Of a stretch of 64,000 bases of DNA, positions 59,743 to 64,000 are shown one piece after another (the stretch's first letter is position 1; each line of letters starts with the position of its first letter). The translations under genes and the position numbers were made by a program. Source of the DNA: Candidatus Bathyarchaeota archaeon (GTDB lineage: Archaea > Thermoproteota > Bathyarchaeia > Bathyarchaeales > Bathycorpusculaceae); contig JAOZIH010000001.1 in assembly GCA_026014545.1 (NCBI GenBank), positions 377,609 to 441,608 on the forward strand, in the 5' to 3' direction. A model generated the notes under the pieces. It searched no databases, was not told where the DNA came from, and saw nothing but the letters and a program-made list of their open reading frames with translations.

Positions 59743-60249
59743 TTATTTTGCATGCCTGAAGGCTCTTGTGTACATGTTTGAGGATACGCCAGCAACTAAT
59801 CCGCCTATGGCGTCGTTGGTGATTGGCCCAAGCTTTTTCAGTATGCCTGGTTTTGCCTGGTCAAATCTTGTGAATTCAAATACGCCTCTTACACCTGCAA
59901 TGTAGTTGGCTATCGCCAGCCCCAGTAATTCATCAGCCACCAGCCCCGGGCGCCCCATGAAGCGTTCTTTTGATAAGCCTGGAATCAGCCCGTTTTCGGC
60001 GTCTTCTTGCGCTCGGAAGCAGGCGACTACGAGGCAGGAGACATTCACGTCAGATAATACTTCGTAAAATTCTTCTCGAAGAAGTTCAGTGGCCTCCTTT
60101 TCTGTTTCTACGCCTGGATGTGGAACGAAAAGCTCAAGCGCCGCTGATATGAGGTCATCCAGTTTTATGCCTTTCTTTTCAAGATACTCAAGTAATGGTG
60201 GTGCGTCGGTGTTCATGCTTATCAGCCTCTGTGTTATTGCGGAGTCCAT
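59743..60249 (-). CDS. cobZ: Alpha-ribazole-phosphate phosphatase CobZ
   Basis: A 168-residue protein of the PgpA-related fold. The motif VADELLGLAIANYIAGVRGV with FEFTRFDQAKPGILKKLGPI and DAIGGLVAGVSSN matches archaeal CobZ, which removes phosphate from adenosylcobalamin-5'-phosphate or alpha-ribazole phosphate in place of bacterial CobC. The N-terminal half is the archaeal extension (MDSAITQRLISMNTD). It is divergent from btuF and about 6.6 kb from cobS-cobY, so the pathway is split over two sites in this window. Confidence 0.88.
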   Translation of the reverse strand: MDSAITQRLISMNTDAPPLLEYLEKKGIKLDDLISAALELFVPHPGVETEKEATELLREEFYEVLSDVNVSCLVVACFRAQEDAENGLIPGLSKERFMGRPGLVADELLGLAIANYIAGVRGVFEFTRFDQAKPGILKKLGPITNDAIGGLVAGVSSNMYTRAFRHAK

Positions 60250-60330
60250 TTTAAGTGTTGCGCGCCTTCATTGAGTTTTTAGCCTTTCTCTGCCTGATCG
60301 CTTTTCCATAGCAGTTGGATTTCCGCAAGG

Positions 60331-60360
60331 TTTTATAGGAACACATGGATAAACCATCCA
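60331..60360 (+). promoter_or_regulatory. btuF-btuC-btuD promoter with an operator-like inverted repeat
   Basis: TTTTATAG (60331-60338) is a TATA box 38-45 bases before the btuF ATG. Just downstream, TGGAT (60346-60350) and ATCCA (60356-60360) form a 5-bp inverted repeat with an AAACC spacer, near the expected transcript start, where a repressor would block initiation. No cobalamin riboswitch was seen. Confidence 0.45.
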
Positions 60361-60375
60361 ATAAAGAGGGAGAAA

Positions 60376-61341
60376 ATGAATAAAAAATTAATCATCGCTG
60401 CGGCAGCAATTATCGCCTTAATCGCCATTGCCGCCTTTGTTTACGTTTATCAGCAAGGTCCAAGTGCTGAGCAACTTGAAGCCCTGCATAATCTGGTAGA
60501 CGACACAGGCTATGTTACAAGCATGGACACTTTCCCCAACAAGATTGTTTCGCTTGCACCGAGCACAACCGAAATCGTGTTTGCCTTGGGCTTGGATGAA
60601 AAAGTTGTAGGCGTCAGCGATTACTGTGACTACCCGTATAACTTTTCAGCGTGGATTGCCGCGGGAAACATGACCAGCATCGGAGACTTCTCAAATCCAA
60701 ATTTGGAAGTAATTGCATCGCTTGAACCTGACTTGATTTTGGCTACAGCCGGCGTTCAAGGAGAAACTGTTGCTACCCTGCGAAACCTAGGCTACAAAGT
60801 TCTAGTGCTGAACCCGCCAAACATAGCTGGCGTCTTAAGGGATATTGAGTTAGTTGGCAATGCAACTGGCAAACGTGCAGAAGCTCTTGAACTCATCAAC
60901 AACATACAAAGCCGAATCGATGCTGTCGCCGCCAAAGTGGCCGTTTCCGCGTACAAACCGAAAGTGTACTATGAAGTCTGGTATGACCCCACATCGTTGT
61001 GGACTGCTGGCGCAAAAGCATGGCAAAACGAGCTTATAGAAAAGGCCGGCGGCGTCAACATATTCGCTGATCAGGACTTGGAATATTTCCAGTCAAGTGC
61101 TGAAGCAGTTATTCAACGAAACCCCGACGTGATAATTCTGCCCGAAGAAGGCATGGGCAAAGGCGAACCATTCTGGGTAAGCATAGACGCTGTCAAATCG
61201 CGACCAGGCTGGAATTCAATAAGCGCTGTGCAGAACGACAGAATATGCACCGTTGACTCTAACACCATCTCAAGAGCAGGCCCAAGAGTTGCCGACGCGA
61301 TAGAGGAGTTAGCCAAAGCATTCCATCCAGAACTCTTTTAA
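60376..61341 (+). CDS. btuF: Cobalamin ABC transporter, substrate-binding protein BtuF
   Basis: A 321-residue protein with an N-terminal membrane anchor (IIAAAAIIALIAIAAFVYV, with no lipobox Cys) and a type III periplasmic-binding fold. NKIVSLAPSTTEIVFALG, VGVSDYCDYPYN and EVIASLEPDLILAT are typical of BtuF/FhuD. It is followed by btuC and btuD in the same direction with gaps of 29 and 12 bases. It collects corrinoids outside the cell, consistent with cobY, cobS and cobZ for remodelling. A good GGGAG lies before the ATG. Confidence 0.9.
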   Translation: MNKKLIIAAAAIIALIAIAAFVYVYQQGPSAEQLEALHNLVDDTGYVTSMDTFPNKIVSLAPSTTEIVFALGLDEKVVGVSDYCDYPYNFSAWIAAGNMTSIGDFSNPNLEVIASLEPDLILATAGVQGETVATLRNLGYKVLVLNPPNIAGVLRDIELVGNATGKRAEALELINNIQSRIDAVAAKVAVSAYKPKVYYEVWYDPTSLWTAGAKAWQNELIEKAGGVNIFADQDLEYFQSSAEAVIQRNPDVIILPEEGMGKGEPFWVSIDAVKSRPGWNSISAVQNDRICTVDSNTISRAGPRVADAIEELAKAFHPELF

Positions 61342-61370
61342 GTTCCTCATACTTTTTTTGTGTGAACGCC

Positions 61371-62459
61371 ATGAACGCCAGCAAAGTTGAAGGAACGTAT
61401 TTTCAAAGGGCCAGCCGATGGAAGCTAATTGTAATTTTGTTATTAGTGGCCTTATTTGTGACTGTTATAGTGTCGCTTAACATAGGGTATGCGCAAATTC
61501 CATTTGCAAACATTTTGGCCACTTTAGGCAAGCAAATCCCATTTTTAAACGGCTACATAGACTCATCGCTAGTTTTACCTAGAGAATCAGCCATCATACT
61601 TCAAATACGGCTACCACGCATAATAGCCGGCGTAGTAGTGGGCGCCGCCCTCGCCGCGTCAGGCGTGGTATATCAAGGCGTATTCAAAAATCCAATGGCC
61701 GACTCATACATTCTAGGCGTCTCCGCAGGCGCGGCAACAGGCGCATCCTTCTCGCTACTATTCGGCTCAGGCACCGCCATTTTCGGTTTAAGGCTTGTGC
61801 AAGTAGCCGCTTTTCTCGGCGCTTTATTCGCCATGTTTCTCGTTTACAACATATCCCGCGTGGGCTCAAGAGTGCCTGTGACAACGTTATTGCTCTGCGG
61901 CATAGCCGTTAACTTCTTTCTATACGCGGTTGTCGCGCTTTTAGAAGTGATAGCAGGCGACGAGCTTCATGCCATAGTGTTTTGGTTAATAGGCGGCTTC
62001 TCAAACGTTCTCTGGTCAGACATCTGGGCAGTATTGCCCTTCGTAGTTGTCGGCATCACAGTGGTGTACTTCTATGCTCGTGACTTGAATTTGCTTGCGT
62101 TAGGCGAAGAAACCGCGCAGCACCTCGGCGTAAACGTGGAACGCGTGAAGCAAATCTTGCTTGTGTTCGCTTCGATGGTGACTGCGGCTGCTGTTTCGCT
62201 AAGCGGGCTTGTGGGCTTTGTGGGCTTAATGGTTCCGCACATAACGCGGTTAGTTATTGGGCCTGACCATCGCATTCTTTTCCCCGCGTCCACAATAGTC
62301 GGCGCAATATTCCTCGTTGTCTGCGATGCCATAGCACGGGTTATCGCGACGCCGTTTGCCTCAACACTCGAGTTGCCAGTGGGCATAATCACGATGCTTG
62401 CTGGCGCGCCATTTTTCATTATTCTGTTTAGAAAAAAGAAGCAAAGCTATGCGTTGTGA
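61371..62459 (+). CDS. btuC: Cobalamin ABC transporter, permease BtuC
   Basis: A 362-residue FecCD/BtuC permease with about 10 helices. Motifs IILQIRLPRIIAGVVVGAAL, GVVYQGVFKNPMADSYILGV and GLVGFVGLMVPHITRLVIGP are standard. The product is the membrane channel between BtuF and BtuD. Either ATG 61371 or GTG 61362 may start it. Cobalamin specificity rests on the context (BtuF-like protein and cob genes), since iron-siderophore permeases share these motifs. Confidence 0.88.
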   Translation: MNASKVEGTYFQRASRWKLIVILLLVALFVTVIVSLNIGYAQIPFANILATLGKQIPFLNGYIDSSLVLPRESAIILQIRLPRIIAGVVVGAALAASGVVYQGVFKNPMADSYILGVSAGAATGASFSLLFGSGTAIFGLRLVQVAAFLGALFAMFLVYNISRVGSRVPVTTLLLCGIAVNFFLYAVVALLEVIAGDELHAIVFWLIGGFSNVLWSDIWAVLPFVVVGITVVYFYARDLNLLALGEETAQHLGVNVERVKQILLVFASMVTAAAVSLSGLVGFVGLMVPHITRLVIGPDHRILFPASTIVGAIFLVVCDAIARVIATPFASTLELPVGIITMLAGAPFFIILFRKKKQSYAL

Positions 62460-62471
62460 GGCTGATGCGTT

Positions 62472-63827
62472 ATGGTTGTGTTGAACGTTGATGGAATTGA
62501 ATGCCGCTACGGCTCTGTTAAGGTCTTGGAGAATGTAAGCTTCTCGGTGAAAGAAGGCGACTTCGTTGGGATACTTGGCCCAAACGGTTCTGGAAAAACC
62601 ACCTTGCTTAAGAGCATAAGCAGAACGCTCAAGCCTTATAGGGGCACTATTTTGCTCAATGAGGCAGATATTTATTCTCTTAAAAGCGTGGATGTCGCGA
62701 GGCAATTAGCTGTTGTGCCACAGGATAGCAGCATCGGCTTCAACTTCGCTGCGCTGGATGTCGTGCTGATGGGACGAAATCCACATCTCTCGCGGTTCCA
62801 GATGGAAAGCAGCAAAGACTTGGCCATCGCGAAAAAGGCCATGCTCTTGACTAATACATGGCAGTTTGCCGAACGCCCAATCAACGAGCTCAGCGGCGGT
62901 GAACGACAGCGTGTAATAATTGCGCGTGCCTTAGCGCAGGAGCCTAAAATACTGCTGCTGGATGAGCCGCTAACGCATCTGGACATCATTAATCAGCTGG
63001 AAATTATGGATCTTGTTAAGTCGCTTTGCGTAAATGAGAAGCTGATAGTTTTGGCCGTTTTCCACGATCTGAATCTAGCGGCGCGCTACTGCACGTCAGC
63101 CATCATGCTTAAGAAAGGCAAGATATTCGCCGCCGGCAGCTTAGATGAGGTTCTGACAAGCGAAAACATAAAGAGCGTTTTCGATGTTGACGCCATAGTA
63201 AAGCGGCATCTTGTAACAAACTCCCTTTTCGTTATCCCGCTCTCGCCTCAGAAGGCATCACCTTCTAGAAAATGCGCAATACACCTCATATGCGGAGCCG
63301 GCACTGGCACCGCGCTTATGAAGGTTCTCTTAGATGAAGGCTACAGTGTAACAGCAGGCGTTCTTAACGTACTGGACACTGATTTTGAGACAGCCCAGTT
63401 TTTGAAGATTCCCGTCGTTTCGGAAGCGCCGTTCTCGCCCATCACAGAAAAAGCTCATAAAGATAATCTGGCTATGATTGAGAAGGCAAGCACGGTAGTG
63501 GTGACCTCTGTCCCCTTCGGCTTCGGCAACCTTCAGAATCTGGAAGCCGCTCTTGCAGCGTTAGAGCAGGGAATCCCAACATTCGTTATTGATGAAGTGC
63601 CCATTGAAAGTCGCGATTTCACCAAGGGCAAGGCGAAAGCGCTGCTTGCCGAGCTGAAAAATAAGGGCGCCGTGTTCGTTAAAGGTCAAAATGAGCTTCT
63701 ATCCTTGCTTAACGTGTCAGCGGAAAAGCTGAAAGTTGCAAGGGAAGAAAAAGCCCGTTTTCTTGCTCATCTGAAACCTGAAATTCATGGTGAAGGTGAG
63801 AAAAGTAAGGAGGGAAAGAATGCATGA
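62472..63827 (+). CDS. btuD: Cobalamin ABC transporter ATPase BtuD with an extra C-terminal domain
   Basis: A 451-residue protein. Residues 1-255 are an ABC ATPase: Walker A GPNGSGKTTLLKS, signature NELSGGERQRVIIARALAQ, Walker B ILLLDEPLTHLD and a switch His in AVFHDLN. Residues about 265-415 form a separate domain, CAIHLICGAGTGTALMKVLL, TSVPFGFGNLQNLEAAL and TFVIDEVPIE, with a Rossmann-like glycine loop. This is not CbiZ. Such tails occur in other archaeal corrinoid ABC ATPases; their role is not known to me. It overlaps the next gene by 4 bases. Confidence 0.85.
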   Translation: MVVLNVDGIECRYGSVKVLENVSFSVKEGDFVGILGPNGSGKTTLLKSISRTLKPYRGTILLNEADIYSLKSVDVARQLAVVPQDSSIGFNFAALDVVLMGRNPHLSRFQMESSKDLAIAKKAMLLTNTWQFAERPINELSGGERQRVIIARALAQEPKILLLDEPLTHLDIINQLEIMDLVKSLCVNEKLIVLAVFHDLNLAARYCTSAIMLKKGKIFAAGSLDEVLTSENIKSVFDVDAIVKRHLVTNSLFVIPLSPQKASPSRKCAIHLICGAGTGTALMKVLLDEGYSVTAGVLNVLDTDFETAQFLKIPVVSEAPFSPITEKAHKDNLAMIEKASTVVVTSVPFGFGNLQNLEAALAALEQGIPTFVIDEVPIESRDFTKGKAKALLAELKNKGAVFVKGQNELLSLLNVSAEKLKVAREEKARFLAHLKPEIHGEGEKSKEGKNA

Positions 63828-64000
63828 AGGTTGTTGCTTCTTGGAGTGGCGGCAAAGACAGCTGCTTTGCACTCTACAAAGCAATCCAGGAAGGGCATGA
63901 TGTATCGCGTTTGTTGACTATGATGTCCGACCCGAGCAAATCAAATTTCCATATGATACGCGCTGACATGCTGGATGCCCAATCAGACGCCATTGGTATT
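63824..64000 (+). CDS. Dph6/MJ0570-type ATP pyrophosphatase, 3' end cut by the window
   Basis: The first 59 codons of a PP-loop ATPase: MKVVASWSGGKDSCFALYKA and MSDPSKSNFHMIRADMLDAQ. The SGGKDS loop binds ATP. The family includes Dph6, which amidates diphthine to diphthamide on EF-2, and archaeal relatives of unknown role encoded with B12 transporters. It overlaps btuD (ATGA) and has AAGGAGGG 9 bases upstream, so a corrinoid-related role is as likely as diphthamide synthesis. Confidence 0.8.
   Translation, partial: MKVVASWSGGKDSCFALYKAIQEGHDVSRLLTMMSDPSKSNFHMIRADMLDAQSDAIGI

Noticed and set aside
62472..63827. BtuD-CbiZ fusion
   Set aside because: The tail has a Rossmann-like glycine loop and lacks the features I know for CbiZ amidohydrolase; it is reported as an unknown domain.
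1..64000. tRNA genes, rRNA genes, CRISPR arrays and insertion sequences
   Set aside because: Gaps were read for T-loop motifs, evenly spaced repeats and transposase-like frames; none was convincing.

Overview
The window is archaeal and most resembles the Bathyarchaeia, although that placement is an inference from gene content. The diagnostic genes are archaeal-type PEP carboxylase, PurP, CobY, CobZ, form III RuBisCO with AMP phosphorylase and ribose-1,5-bisphosphate isomerase, an eL22-like ribosomal protein, TATA-box promoters, and many GTG/TTG starts joined by ATGA or TTGA overlaps. About 65 intact protein genes, two genes cut by the window edges, and several broken genes can be supported. 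No rRNA, tRNA, CRISPR array or insertion sequence was found.

Layout. 1-3.9 kb: an OGG1-type DNA glycosylase (cut by the edge), an EF-2 paralogue lacking the diphthamide histidine, and a divergent small protein kinase. 3.9-9.4 kb: purine synthesis (purC with two tandem purP genes, and class II purE) around archaeal PEP carboxylase. 9.4-15.5 kb: small metal-binding proteins, an APC permease flanked by three small two-helix membrane proteins that resemble its own C-terminal extension, and two nuclease-like or alkyltransferase-like genes. 15.5-21.7 kb: a HAD phosphatase fused to a polyprenol-kinase-like membrane domain, then a GT-C, PMT and GT2 cluster for lipid-linked mannose and protein O-mannosylation. 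21.7-28.9 kb: a GH3-type adenylating enzyme and the complete AMP salvage route to 3-phosphoglycerate (R15P isomerase, RuBisCO, AMP phosphorylase). 28.9-34.7 kb: AIM24-like and MarC proteins, an intergenic direct repeat, eL22, ArsB and a decayed cation/proton antiporter. 34.8-38.1 kb: the anaerobic ribonucleotide reductase operon nrdR-nrdD-nrdG with a palindromic NrdR box over its TATA box.

38.5-47.3 kb: a response regulator with a NitrOD5-like protein, an isolated virus-type prohead protease, and large surface proteins (NosD-like beta-helix, transglutaminase, PepSY-like). 47.4-50.6 kb: a toxin-antitoxin island of four modules, in which both RelE-type toxins are frameshifted and a third relE scrap remains. 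51.7-64 kb: cobalamin remodelling and uptake (cobY-cobS, cobZ, btuF-btuC-btuD and a Dph6-like ATPase) interleaved with a tight epimerase-UbiA-radical SAM (Tes-like) lipid operon and a DUF1616/GT2/GT4 glycosylation operon.

Together the genes suggest an anaerobic, B12-salvaging, nucleoside-recycling archaeon with a glycosylated and probably tetraether-type envelope. The most notable points are the diphthamide-less EF-2 paralogue, the permease-associated two-helix module, the NrdR box overlapping a TATA box, the toxin-inactivated TA island, the isolated prohead protease and the UbiA/Tes-like operon.
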